Positions 1 through 8,845 of a stretch of 64,000 nucleotides of DNA are shown piece by piece; within the stretch, counting starts at the first letter, position 1; each line of letters starts with the position of its first letter. Made by a program: the position numbers and the translations under genes. The DNA is from Streptomyces rubiginosohelvolus (GTDB taxonomy: Bacteria > Actinomycetota > Actinomycetes > Streptomycetales > Streptomycetaceae): positions 1 through 64,000 of the forward strand of contig NZ_BMTW01000022.1 in the NCBI RefSeq assembly GCF_014649875.1. The letters run 5' to 3'. A model generated the notes under the pieces. The model saw only the letters and a program-made list of their open reading frames with translations, did no database searches and had not been told where the DNA came from.

Positions 1-49
1 TTGCGGCGCAGCATGGTGGTGGTGTCGCGGGCGGCGAGGGTGAGGGAGC

Positions 50-53
<4 letters not shown>
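1..53 (-). CDS. ABC-2 type permease, N-terminal fragment (cut by window edge)
   Basis: Only the first 17 codons are inside the window (MSSLTLAARDTTTMLRR). The ATG at 51-53 overlaps the TGA of the upstream ABC ATPase as ATGA, so the two are translationally coupled. In DrrAB-type exporters the gene directly after the ATPase is the ABC-2 membrane permease, and this N-terminus fits such permeases. The function is inferred mainly from the neighbour. Confidence 0.6.
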
Positions 54-1051
<998 letters not shown>

Positions 1052-1739
1052 GCTGGTTCCCTTTCGCGAGTGGTGGGTCGAGCGGGGTGGGGCGGGACGG
1101 GCGCTTGCCGGGCGGTGTCGAGATGCCGGGCCGGCCCGAGTTGGGCTGCCGGGGTGGTGCGGGGGCGAGCCGGCCGGTGCAGGCCGGGGTGGGCTGCCGG
1201 GTGGTACGGGGCCGGACCGGGCGGTGCTGGCCGGGCCGGGGCGCGTCGGGCTGGGCCCGGAGGCCCCTGGGCGGGGTCGGGCTACTGGCCTGTGCGGGAC
1301 GGAGTCGGGCTGCCGGGCGCCAGGGGGCCGAGCCTGCTGTGCCGGGGCGGAGTTGGACTGCCGGGTGGCACACGCCCGGGCGGGCGTGCGGGGCTGGGCT
1401 GACCGGTGCAGTGCGGCGCTGAGCCGCCGGCCGGTGCCGGGCGGTGTGGAGCTGTCGGCTGGTGCGGGGCCGAGCCGGGCGGTGCCAGTCGGTGTGGAGC
1501 TGCTGGCAGGTGCGGGCCGAGCCAGGCGGGCCTGGCGGTGTTGAGCTGCAGGATGGTGCGGGGCCGAGCCAGGCGGGGCAAGGCGGGGTTGGGCTGCCGG
1601 GCAGTACGGGGCCAGGCGGGGCCGGGCGGTGCGGGGCTGGCCGGTCCGCGTCGGGCCTGGCCGGGCCCCCTCCGGCCTGGCCGGGCCACCTCGGCCCGGA
1701 CCCCGAGGCCCCCGGGCCCCCCGGACGCCCCGCGCGGGG
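1052..1739. repeat. Degenerate about 48-bp minisatellite in a gene-free stretch
   Basis: This 690-bp G-rich interval contains no convincing gene. From about 1140 to 1640 it consists of roughly ten diverged copies of a unit built around GGGCTGCCGGGTGGTGCGGG followed by GCCGAGCCGGGCGGT. Cores start near 1142, 1190, 1302, 1350, 1444, 1492, 1538 and 1586; the last four are spaced 46-48 bp. Open frames across it are by-products of the GC-rich repeat and look like no protein family. Confidence 0.75.
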
Positions 1740-2630
1740 TCAGGCGCGGCGGACGATGATGTCGCCGGCCCCGCTCCGGGCGTGCACCTCGACGGTCTCG
1801 TCGGAGTCCTCGGGACCGGCGGCGGCGCCGAGCGCGTTGCGTACGGTGCCGAACTTGGGGTTCAGGTCGAGCCAGGCGGCGGTGCCCTCGTGGATGCCCA
1901 CTTCGAGGTCGCCGACCGACGTCCGCAGGGCGATCCGCCCACGGATCACGTCGCCGACCCGGATGCGGCCGTTGGAGGAGGTCGCCTCCACCCCGGCGTG
2001 GGCGACGCCGATCTCGATCCGGCCGTTGGCGGACTTGGCGACGACATCGCCGTGCGCGACGCCCACGGAGACGTCGCCGTTGGCCGCGTTGACCTTCAGC
2101 TCCCCGCCGACCTCGTCGATCTCGGTCGTACCGTTGCCGTTCTTGACGACCGCCGCCCCGGCGACCGAGCCGATCTCGACCCGGCCCGAGCCGACGGCCT
2201 CGGCGTTCCCGGTGGAGCGCGCCAGCCGGATGTCGCCGTGGTCGGTGGTGAGTTCGGCGCGGGCCACCTCGTCCACGTGGAGATCGCCGAGCGAGGTCTT
2301 CAGCCGTACCTCGCCGAGGGAGCCCTCGCAGAAGAAGCCGCCCAGGGCGGAGGTGCCCCGCACGTCGGACCCGGCGGGCAGTTCGATGCTCACCACGACG
2401 GAGCCCGGCTTGCCGAACAGGGACCGCTTCTTCGGGGTCTTGACGGTGAGGCGACCGCCCGAGAACGAGACCTGGGTCTGCTGCACGGCGCGTACGTCGT
2501 CCTGGTCGGCTCCGTTGCCCGGCAGCACCTCGACGACCGTGTCGGTGCGCTTGCCGGCGGTGATACGGGCGGTGCCGGCGTCCAGCTCGACGACGGCGGA
2601 GATCGGCTCAGGGGTGTCGAAAGAAGGCAT
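1740..2630 (-). CDS. DUF4097 family beta-strand repeat protein
   Basis: A 296-residue protein made of short repeated beta-strand units (patterns such as NGDVSVGVAHGDV, NGRIEIGVAHAGV, NGRIRVGDVIRG), typical of the DUF4097 adhesin-like family, which folds as a right-handed beta-helix. There is no signal peptide or membrane segment. The ATG at 2630 with upstream AGAGGAC is preferred to an in-frame extension to 2879, which would run into the intergenic region. It follows the HicB-like gene by about 106 bp on the same strand and probably shares its transcript. The molecular role of the family is unknown. Confidence 0.85.
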   Translation of the reverse strand: MPSFDTPEPISAVVELDAGTARITAGKRTDTVVEVLPGNGADQDDVRAVQQTQVSFSGGRLTVKTPKKRSLFGKPGSVVVSIELPAGSDVRGTSALGGFFCEGSLGEVRLKTSLGDLHVDEVARAELTTDHGDIRLARSTGNAEAVGSGRVEIGSVAGAAVVKNGNGTTEIDEVGGELKVNAANGDVSVGVAHGDVVAKSANGRIEIGVAHAGVEATSSNGRIRVGDVIRGRIALRTSVGDLEVGIHEGTAAWLDLNPKFGTVRNALGAAAGPEDSDETVEVHARSGAGDIIVRRA

Positions 2631-2736
2631 GGCTGTCCCGTCCTCTTGGCTCGGTGAGTTGATGAGCGATCGGTTACGTCGGCCGGATCGGCGATCCGCC
2701 GGTGAAAGGGTGAGAGGGAGCCGGCGCTCCCGGTCG

Positions 2737-3261
2737 CTAGCGGACCCAGCCGGTGAAGCCGCGACCGCCCGAGTCCTTGCCCCGGCCCGGTGCGCTCGCG
2801 CGCCCCCCGCCGTCGAGGGCGACGGACACGGCCCGTACGAGCCAGGCGTTGACCGACAGGCCCTCCGCCGCCGCCGCACCCTCGGCGCGGCCCTTGAGGT
2901 GGGCGGGGAGGCGGAGGTTGATCCGCACCATGGTGCCGTCGTCGGCCTCCGCCGCGGGCGGCGCGGCCACGACGGGCGCCGCGACCGGTTCCCGCTCCTC
3001 CCGCACCGGCTCGGGGGCCGGCGGCGGTGTCACCACGAACTCGGGATCGAGCCCGCGCAGCCGCACGTCGACCGAGCCGGGAGCCAGCTCCCGGGTGACA
3101 TCGCTCATCGCCGCGGAGAGCACGTTGAGCAGGGTCAGCCGGGCGGCGGACTCCAGGGGAGCACTGAGCCGCTCGGCGAGGGCACGGGCTTCGTCACCGC
3201 TGGCATCCGCGGCGACGGCGAGTTCCCGCCGGAGATGGTCGACGTAGGGGGTGAGGTCCAT
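2737..3261 (-). CDS. HicB-like antitoxin/ribbon-helix-helix DNA-binding protein
   Basis: A 174-residue protein (start ATG at 3261; an in-frame ATG at 3279 is possible, and neither has a strong ribosome site). Residues near 110-150 carry the ribbon-helix-helix signature (MVRINLRLPAHLKGRAE then GLSVNAWLVRAV) of HicB C-terminal domains. The N-terminal half is a helical conserved Streptomyces region and a Pro/Ala/Glu linker follows. No HicA toxin lies next to it, so it may be a stand-alone regulator, possibly of the DUF4097 gene downstream. TGGCAC direct repeats sit just upstream of its start. Confidence 0.75.
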   Translation of the reverse strand: MDLTPYVDHLRRELAVAADASGDEARALAERLSAPLESAARLTLLNVLSAAMSDVTRELAPGSVDVRLRGLDPEFVVTPPPAPEPVREEREPVAAPVVAAPPAAEADDGTMVRINLRLPAHLKGRAEGAAAAEGLSVNAWLVRAVSVALDGGGRASAPGRGKDSGGRGFTGWVR

Positions 3262-3271
3262 GACGCCATCA

Positions 3272-3309
3272 TGGCACATGAATGGCACCACGTCGAGCCA
3301 ACCTGGCAC
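3272..3309. promoter_or_regulatory. Phased TGGCAC direct repeats (putative operator of the HicB-like gene)
   Basis: TGGCAC occurs at 3272-3277, 3283-3288 and 3304-3309, spaced 11 and 21 bp, that is one and two DNA turns. A fourth copy lies at 3396-3401. They overlap the upstream region of the gene starting at 3261. Ribbon-helix-helix proteins often bind short direct repeats on one DNA face, so autoregulation is a reasonable inference. Confidence 0.45.
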
Positions 3310-3562
3310 CGCGCTTCGCAAAACCCCTCCTACCTGCAAGAACGCAACGAACAGATAGGCGGCGGCGCCATCGGAACCCTCACAAGGGCCAGAGATGGCA
3401 CCACTCCGATGCCAGATGACACCCCCGGCGCGCCACCTCGGCACAACCCGACCCGGCCACCGGGAAGGTTTGCCAGCGGGGACCACGAGGGTGGATGGTT
3501 GCCGAACGACAACATTCCCGACCGGATGAGGTGAGGAGTTCGCCCAGCGGGCTCTCCCCGAT
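3310..3562. other. Gene-free divergent interval
   Basis: Divergent intergenic DNA between the HicB-like gene (minus) and the phosphatase gene (plus), about 300 bp in all including the TGGCAC repeats. Apart from one more TGGCAC I see no gene, RNA or strong hairpin. Confidence 0.5.
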
Positions 3563-5212
3563 GTGACGTCAATTCCGCAGGTCCCCACGGCCCGCACGGC
3601 CGAGCCCCTCGAAGCCTCGGCGTGGAACACGGCTCCGTATCCCGCGCTGATGGTGGACGACCTGGGCACGGTCCGCCTCTACAACGACGCCGCAAAGGCC
3701 CTGATACCTCGGCTGCGCCGGGGCCGCCCCCTGTCCGAAGCCGGGATCGACTGGCTGGACCAGGGGCACCGTCGACGCGCCGCCGGACCGGTGGACGACG
3801 CACCTCTGAGCGGCACCATCGGCGACCGCGACTTCGAAGCACACCCGAGCGACCACACCGACGGCACAGCCGTCTGGTGGCTGGTCGACGACACCGACCA
3901 CCGCCTCGCCCGCCAGGCGCTGCGGACGGAGCGGCAGCGCAGCGCGTTCCTCGGCGAGGCGTCCAACGCACTGCTGTCGTCGCTGAACCTCGAACGGTGC
4001 ATGGACGTCACCGCGGAACTGGCGGCCCAGCACCTCGCCGACGCGGCCCTCGTCATCACACCGCGCACGGGCAAGAGGTACCCGGTGGTGACCTGTCTGC
4101 GCGACGGGCAGCCCCACTCCGCCATACGGCTGGAGGACCCGGAGGAGGTGCCCGGGCTCGCCGAGGCGCTCCAGGGCTTCCCCCCGGTCCCGTCCCGCTG
4201 GATCGACCCCGCCTCCGCCCCCGCCTGGCTGGAGCCGGAGGGATTCGGCCCGATCGGCTCGATCGTCGTGACGCCGCTGCCCGGCCACGGCGTCCCCGCC
4301 GGGGCCCTCGTCCTGCTGCGCCGGGACGCGTCGGCCGCCTTCAGCAGCGAGGAGGAGGTCTTCGCCCGGATCTTCGCCGCCCGGGCCGGTGCCGCCATGT
4401 CGGCCGCCCGCCTCTACGCGGAACAGTCCTCCCTGGCCCACACCCTGATGCAGGACCTGATGCCGCCGGTCCTGCGCCGGTTGGCCGGGGTGGAGTTCGC
4501 AGGCGGCTACCGGCCGTCGAAGAACAACGAGCGCGTCGGCGGGGACTTCTACGACGTGCACCCGGCCGCCGACGAGGCGGAAGCCTCCCTCGCCGTGCTG
4601 GGCGACGTATGCGGCAAGGGTCTGGAAGCCGCCGTGCTGACCGGGAAGATCCGCAACACGCTGCACGCCCTGCTGCCCCTGGCCGACGACCACCAGCGGA
4701 TGATCAACCTGCTGAACGGGGCGCTGCTCAGCTCGCACCACACCCGCTTCGCCTCCCTCGTCCTGGTCTCCACCCTGCGCAAGGCCGGATCCGTACACCT
4801 CGCGGTGACCAGCGCCGGCCACCCCGCACCCCTCGTCGTACGCAACGACGGCACGGTGGAACCGGTCCCCTCCCGGGGCACGGTCGTCGGCGTCCTCCCG
4901 AACGCCGCCGCGACCACGAGCCGTACGGCCCTGGCGCCCGGCGAGTTCTGCCTCCTCTACACGGACGGCATCACCGAGGCCAGAGGCGGCCCGCTCGGCG
5001 ACGAGATGTTCGGCGAGGCCCGGCTGACCGAGGCGCTCTCCCACTGCGCGGGCATGCCGGCGGAGGCCGTCGTGGAACACGTGCAGATGCTCGCCTCCCA
5101 GTGGACCGGCGACCGGGCCCACGACGACATGGCCGTCATGGCCATCGCGGCACCCCGCTCGCACCACCTCAGCGCGGTGGACGGCCACACCCGGGGCAGG
5201 TTCACCGCATGA
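3563..5212 (+). CDS. PAS/GAF-SpoIIE (PP2C) serine phosphatase
   Basis: A 549-residue cytoplasmic phosphatase expected to dephosphorylate a STAS anti-anti-sigma factor. A PAS-like segment (about 25-75) and a GAF domain (about 125-290) precede a SpoIIE/PP2C catalytic domain (about 310-525). Metal-binding acids are intact: GGDFYDV, LGDVCGKG, TDGITEA and DDMAVM. The start is GTG at 3563. Its TGA overlaps the ATG of the cobalamin-binding gene, which in turn overlaps a STAS gene, so phosphatase, sensor and likely substrate are made together. The GAF ligand is unknown. Confidence 0.92.
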   Translation: MTSIPQVPTARTAEPLEASAWNTAPYPALMVDDLGTVRLYNDAAKALIPRLRRGRPLSEAGIDWLDQGHRRRAAGPVDDAPLSGTIGDRDFEAHPSDHTDGTAVWWLVDDTDHRLARQALRTERQRSAFLGEASNALLSSLNLERCMDVTAELAAQHLADAALVITPRTGKRYPVVTCLRDGQPHSAIRLEDPEEVPGLAEALQGFPPVPSRWIDPASAPAWLEPEGFGPIGSIVVTPLPGHGVPAGALVLLRRDASAAFSSEEEVFARIFAARAGAAMSAARLYAEQSSLAHTLMQDLMPPVLRRLAGVEFAGGYRPSKNNERVGGDFYDVHPAADEAEASLAVLGDVCGKGLEAAVLTGKIRNTLHALLPLADDHQRMINLLNGALLSSHHTRFASLVLVSTLRKAGSVHLAVTSAGHPAPLVVRNDGTVEPVPSRGTVVGVLPNAAATTSRTALAPGEFCLLYTDGITEARGGPLGDEMFGEARLTEALSHCAGMPAEAVVEHVQMLASQWTGDRAHDDMAVMAIAAPRSHHLSAVDGHTRGRFTA

Positions 5213-6294
5213 CGCTCGCTCCCCCGCTCGCCCCCGCACCCTGGATCGAACAGCTGTGGCAGTCCGTGACGGACGGCGACGAGTACGCCGCCACCGGGCT
5301 CGTCCTGCGCGCGCTCGACGAGGGCTGGGAGCCGGAGAGCATCCTGCTCGACCTGATCGCCCCGGTCCAGGGCAGAGTCGGCGAGGAATGGGCCGCCAAC
5401 CGCTTCACCGTGGCCCAGGAACACGCGGCCACCGCGATCAACGACCGCGCCATCGCCGCCCTGTCCCACCGCACCCGCACCCGGCCCGCGGGGCAGCCCA
5501 GACGGCTCGCCGTGGCCTGCGTGGACGGCGAGTGGCACGCCCTGCCCGCCCGCCTGGTGGCGGAGGTGTTCCGACTGCGCGGCTGGCACGTGGACTACCT
5601 CGGCGCCCAAGTCCCCACCCACCACCTGATCTCCCACATCCACCGCACCGGCCCGGAGGCCGTGGCCCTCTCCAGCTCCATCGCGACCCACCTGCCGACC
5701 GCGCACGCGGCCATCACCGCGGTACAGGCCACCGGAACCCCCGTCATGGTCGGCGGAGCCGCCTTCGGCGACCGGGGACAGTACGCGGCCCTGCTCGGCG
5801 CGGACCTGTGGGCCCCCGACGCCCGGACCGCGGCCGCCCGCCTCCACGAAGGCCCCCTCCCCCGGCCCGCGTCGCCGCACCAGCCCGTCGACGACCTCCC
5901 CCACCTGTCCGACCAGGAGTACACCCTGGTCACCCGCACCCGCCCGGCACTCGTGCGCACGGTCATGGCAGGCCTGGCGGAACGGTTTCCCCCGATGCGG
6001 GACTACAGCCGCGCCCAGCACGACCGCACCGCCGAGGACATCGCCCACATCGTCCACTTCCTGGCCACAGCCCTCTACCTCGACCGGGCCGACCTGTTCA
6101 CCGGGTTCCTGGCCTGGACGGCACGCATCCTCGACGCGCGCGGCGTGCCCGCCCACTCACTCGTCCCGGCGCTGGACCTCCTGCGCGCCGAGCTCAAGGA
6201 CTTCCCCCGCACCACCCGCATGATCGACCAGGCGACGGACCACCTGACCGGTGCAGGCCCCGTCCACCGCACCGACACCAGGAACCCCGCATGA
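5209..6294 (+). CDS. CarH-like cobalamin-binding sensor protein
   Basis: A 361-residue protein with a helical cap domain (about 10-90), a Rossmann B12-binding domain (about 98-225) and a C-terminal helical domain (about 240-350). The cap has W61, E71 and H72 in the exact spacing of CarH W131/E141/H142, which surround the upper adenosyl ligand. The B12 domain has an E-W-H motif with H110 as probable lower axial ligand (ExHxxP instead of ExHxxG), then LSSS and VGG. There is no MerR DNA-binding domain. Placed between a PP2C phosphatase and a STAS protein with ATGA overlaps, it probably acts as their light or cobalamin sensor; this role is inference. Confidence 0.88.
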   Translation: MTLAPPLAPAPWIEQLWQSVTDGDEYAATGLVLRALDEGWEPESILLDLIAPVQGRVGEEWAANRFTVAQEHAATAINDRAIAALSHRTRTRPAGQPRRLAVACVDGEWHALPARLVAEVFRLRGWHVDYLGAQVPTHHLISHIHRTGPEAVALSSSIATHLPTAHAAITAVQATGTPVMVGGAAFGDRGQYAALLGADLWAPDARTAAARLHEGPLPRPASPHQPVDDLPHLSDQEYTLVTRTRPALVRTVMAGLAERFPPMRDYSRAQHDRTAEDIAHIVHFLATALYLDRADLFTGFLAWTARILDARGVPAHSLVPALDLLRAELKDFPRTTRMIDQATDHLTGAGPVHRTDTRNPA

Positions 6295-6710
6295 TGCCGC
6301 CCTACAGGTCCGCCCCGTCCCCCTTCACCCTCACGCCCGCCCCCACCCCGAGCACCAGGAGCGTCCGGGTACGGGCGGAGGGCTACCTGGACTACGACAC
6401 CTGCGACGACTTCCTGGTCACCGCCACCCGGTACCTCGACCAGATCCCCGCCCCGGACGTACTGCACCTGGACTGCTCCGGAATCGACGGCCTCGACTCC
6501 ATGGGCCTGGCCGCCCTCCTGATGCTCCACCGCCGCTGCACGGCCGCCCGCGTGACCCTGAACCTGGAACGCCTCCACCCCACGGTCGACCGGATCCTGC
6601 GCCTCACCGGCACCCTGGAACATCTCGTCCCCGGCAGCACGACGAGCGGAGCGACCACCCGCCCCGGAGACCACGGAAGACCTTCACCCGGACTCGACGG
6701 CGACGCCTGA
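6291..6710 (+). CDS. STAS domain anti-anti-sigma factor
   Basis: A 139-residue STAS protein of the SpoIIAA/RsbV type, the last gene of the phosphatase/B12 operon (start ATG at 6291 inside ATGATG, overlapping the previous stop). The central LHLDCSGIDGLDSMGLAALL stretch is the STAS strand-helix; the phosphorylatable residue is expected at the S in GLDSMG. It is presumably dephosphorylated by the phosphatase at 3563 and phosphorylated by an HATPase kinase such as that at 7248. The last about 25 residues are low complexity. Confidence 0.88.
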   Translation: MMPPYRSAPSPFTLTPAPTPSTRSVRVRAEGYLDYDTCDDFLVTATRYLDQIPAPDVLHLDCSGIDGLDSMGLAALLMLHRRCTAARVTLNLERLHPTVDRILRLTGTLEHLVPGSTTSGATTRPGDHGRPSPGLDGDA

Positions 6711-6718
6711 CCCACACC

Positions 6719-6795
6719 CGTACCGCTACAGCGGCGTACGCAAGAAGAAACGCGTCCGTACCGCTACAGCGGCGTACGTACGAAGAACGCGTCCG
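6719..6795. repeat. 38-bp tandem duplication at a gene 3' end
   Basis: The segment beginning CGTACCGCTACAGCGGCGTA at about 6719 recurs at about 6757, each time followed by an AAGAA...CGCGTCCGT tail. The second copy encodes the C-terminus (FFVRTPL) of the minus-strand STAS gene ending at 6764; the first copy lies just beyond the stop. It is a direct duplication of the gene end, seen in the sequence. Confidence 0.8.
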
Positions 6796-7159
6796 TGCCG
6801 GTCACCGTGAACAGCCGCTCCACCACCGGCTGAAGAGCCCCCGCCAGAACGAGACGGGCGTCCCTGGCCCGGTGGACACGCTGTGAATCCAGCAGCAGAT
6901 GGAGCAACGAGGAGTCGGCGAACTCCAGACCGGAAAGGTCGAGCCAGGTCTCCGACGTGGCCGCCAGACACTCGTGGTCCAGGGCCTGTTCCAGCGGCCA
7001 GGTGCACCGCCACTCCATGCCGCCCACCGCCGTGACCAACGCCCTGCCGTCGGACAGCGCCAGCGAAACCGCCAGCTCACCACCGTCCGAAGACGCGGCC
7101 CGCCGGTACCACACGGTCCCCGAGCCGCCCTGCTCGTCGGCCGTCGCACTGCTGCTCAT
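6764..7159 (-). CDS. STAS domain protein (anti-anti-sigma-like)
   Basis: A 131-residue STAS protein starting at ATG 7159 with GAGGAAAG as ribosome site. The core TWLDLSGLEFADSSLLHLLL includes the conserved DSS, where the Ser would be the kinase target. Residues 1-40 are extended and variable. It is convergent with the STAS gene ending at 6710 and lies in the same orientation as the HATPase (7248) and STAS (7945) genes, so these three form a second partner-switch set. Confidence 0.87.
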   Translation of the reverse strand: MSSSATADEQGGSGTVWYRRAASSDGGELAVSLALSDGRALVTAVGGMEWRCTWPLEQALDHECLAATSETWLDLSGLEFADSSLLHLLLDSQRVHRARDARLVLAGALQPVVERLFTVTGTDAFFVRTPL

Positions 7160-7247
7160 CGATCTTTCCTCGGTGTCCGGGTGACGGGCGTGTACCCCCC
7201 GGCTGAACGATCAAGCACGCGCTTCGACACCACCGGCCGCCCGCGCC

Positions 7248-7775
7248 TCACTCCAGCCGCAGGGACACCACGATCGTCTTGCCCGGTCCGTCACCGGCCG
7301 GCCACGGCCTGATCCGCGCGTCGGCGGACAACCGCCGCACCAGCGACCAGCCGAAGCCACCCGGGACCAGCGGATCATGGGCGGCACTCTCCGGCAGCAC
7401 CTCACTGTGATCGGCCACCTCCAGCCACAGGTGCCCGTCCTCGACACCCGCGGCGAACTCACGCAGCCCGCCGCCGTGACGGTCCGCGTTGGAGATCAGC
7501 TCGGAGACGACCAACAACGCGTCGTTGACGCACCTCTCACCGGCCACACCGGCCAGCAGCCGGCTCACCTCCGCCCGCGCGTCCCGGGCCTTCAGGGGAG
7601 CGGCGATCCGTACGGAACGCTTCTCCGGCCCCGGACTCCGTACGCCGACGGCCTCAGGATCGAACTCCGGAAGGCGGGAGCCCTCATCCACCGGGAACAC
7701 CTCAGGAAGGCGGGAGCCCCCGTCCGCTGGTGAGAACTCCGGAAGGCGGGAGCCCCCGTCCGTCAGCTCGGACAT
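7248..7775 (-). CDS. ATP-binding anti-sigma/STAS kinase (HATPase_c_2) with N-terminal 12-aa repeats
   Basis: A 175-residue GHKL-fold serine kinase of the RsbW type. The N-box is ELISNADRHGG, the G1 box EVADHSE and the G2-like element GGFGWSLVRRL. Residues 2-45 are three repeats of twelve residues (GGSRLPEFSPAD, GGSRLPEVFPVD, EGSRLPEFDPEA), an unusual extension absent from typical family members of about 130-145 residues. The start ATG at 7775 has a GAGGTGG ribosome site. Expected partners are the adjacent STAS proteins and an unknown sigma factor. Confidence 0.88.
   Translation of the reverse strand: MSELTDGGSRLPEFSPADGGSRLPEVFPVDEGSRLPEFDPEAVGVRSPGPEKRSVRIAAPLKARDARAEVSRLLAGVAGERCVNDALLVVSELISNADRHGGGLREFAAGVEDGHLWLEVADHSEVLPESAAHDPLVPGGFGWSLVRRLSADARIRPWPAGDGPGKTIVVSLRLE
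7669..7775. repeat. Three 36-bp in-frame tandem repeats
   Basis: Three near-identical 36-bp units around GGAAGGCGGGAGCCC start the HATPase gene; two of them (about 7700-7770) are almost identical at DNA level, pointing to recent slippage or unequal crossover. Each adds 12 residues. Confidence 0.8.
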
Positions 7776-7944
7776 CGGCCCACCTCGTCCTCTCCGTACA
7801 GAATCGTGCTCGCCCGGTCAACAGGGTCTGACCCTCCCCGCTACCCGCTCCGCGTCTCAAAATACCTACCGGACCGGCAGGACCCCGCTCCCGCGGCGAA
7901 GACCGACACACGATCCCGGCCGGACGCCGCACCGAGTCACCGCC

Positions 7945-8280
7945 TCACGCCGCGTCCCCGGCACCCGTGACGGTGAAGGCCGCATAGGTGCCCGTCTCCC
8001 GCAGCAGGCGCTCCACCGCGGGAGCGAGCGGCCCCCGGACCTCCAGCCGCCCCCCGGCAGCCGTCTGCGCCCGCTGCGCGGACAGCAGGAAGTGCAGCAG
8101 CACCGAGTCGCCGAAGAGAAGGCGCGACACATCGACGATCAGGACCGGGGGCGAGTCCTCCACCACCACCGTGAGCGCCTGCTCCAGGACCTGCACATCG
8201 TCCTGGTCGCACTCACCAGAGATGACCAGCGTGGTACACCCGGGGGCGACCTGGGTGTCGAGCTGCAACGACGGAACCAT
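7945..8280 (-). CDS. STAS domain anti-anti-sigma factor
   Basis: A 111-residue single-domain STAS protein. The strand-helix core is VLIVDVSRLLFGDSVLLHFLLSA, with the probable phospho-Ser in FGDSVL. It starts at ATG 8280, has no clear ribosome site and lies upstream of the HATPase gene on the same strand. Gaps of about 85-170 bp separate it and its neighbours, so joint transcription is possible but not certain. Confidence 0.87.
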   Translation of the reverse strand: MVPSLQLDTQVAPGCTTLVISGECDQDDVQVLEQALTVVVEDSPPVLIVDVSRLLFGDSVLLHFLLSAQRAQTAAGGRLEVRGPLAPAVERLLRETGTYAAFTVTGAGDAA

Positions 8281-8413
8281 GCCCGCATTCTGTCAGCCCC
8301 CCGAAAGGACGCCGCCCGCCCCCACCCGGCGGACGCACCGGAGAGCCGCCCCCTCCGAAGCCGCCGCTCCGCCCATACTGAAGGCCCGTTCACGCCCGCC
8401 CCGGGAGCCCGGA

Positions 8414-8734
8414 ATGACCGAACCGGACGCCTACCTCGCCCTCTGCACGCACACCCACCTGTTCCCGGGCGCGCGCTGCCGCCTCCAGGGCCTGCCCCAC
8501 CCGGCGGCCTTCGCGGCGGCCCCGGAGCCGATCGAGGTACACCTCCGCTTCTCCGACGGAACGGCCACCGCGGCAGAACTCCACCCCGGCTCCCCGACCG
8601 GCCCGACCCTCACGGTCGCCGCCTACACCACCGCGGCCGGCACTCCCATCGACGACAGCGCCTGGACCGTCAAGGGGATCGCGCGGAAGCAGGACGAGGT
8701 GGAACTGACCATCGGCACCCCGAACCGCGCCTGA
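8414..8734 (+). CDS. Hypothetical protein (106 aa)
   Basis: I do not recognise a family. The 106-residue acidic protein (ATG 8414, ribosome site GGGAG) has a CTHTHLF stretch near the N-terminus, two Cys residues, and a beta-rich C-terminal half ending VELTIGTPNRA. No signal peptide or membrane segment is visible. It stands alone, divergent from the STAS gene at 8280 and convergent with the tRNA gene. Codon use is ordinary for the window. Confidence 0.6.
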   Translation: MTEPDAYLALCTHTHLFPGARCRLQGLPHPAAFAAAPEPIEVHLRFSDGTATAAELHPGSPTGPTLTVAAYTTAAGTPIDDSAWTVKGIARKQDEVELTIGTPNRA

Positions 8735-8804
8735 ACAACCGCCACGCCGACCCCGCCCCCGCGGCCCTGGGAAACATAGGCCCGCCCACGGCAGACCAAC
8801 GACA

Positions 8805-8839
8805 GAAGCCCAGGCCGGAGGAGATCCGGCCTGGGCTTC
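8805..8839 (-). terminator. Perfect hairpin downstream of tRNA-Thr
   Basis: A perfect 15-bp stem (GAAGCCCAGGCCGGA at 8805-8819 and its complement at 8825-8839, five-base loop) begins six bases beyond the tRNA 3' end on the minus strand. It is the likely terminator of the tRNA transcript and may also stop the plus-strand gene ending at 8734. Confidence 0.8.
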
Positions 8840-8845
8840 ACGGTG

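Noticed and set aside
1282..1689. Pro/Ala/Arg-rich reading frames in the minisatellite, collagen-like at first glance
   Set aside because: All frames are open because of base composition; no Gly-X-Y regularity, ribosome site or start context.
3622..6294. Very long (890-codon) open frame across the phosphatase and B12 genes
   Set aside because: It is out of frame with two genes that have intact catalytic motifs and is rich in Arg/Pro/Gly, the usual by-product of high GC.
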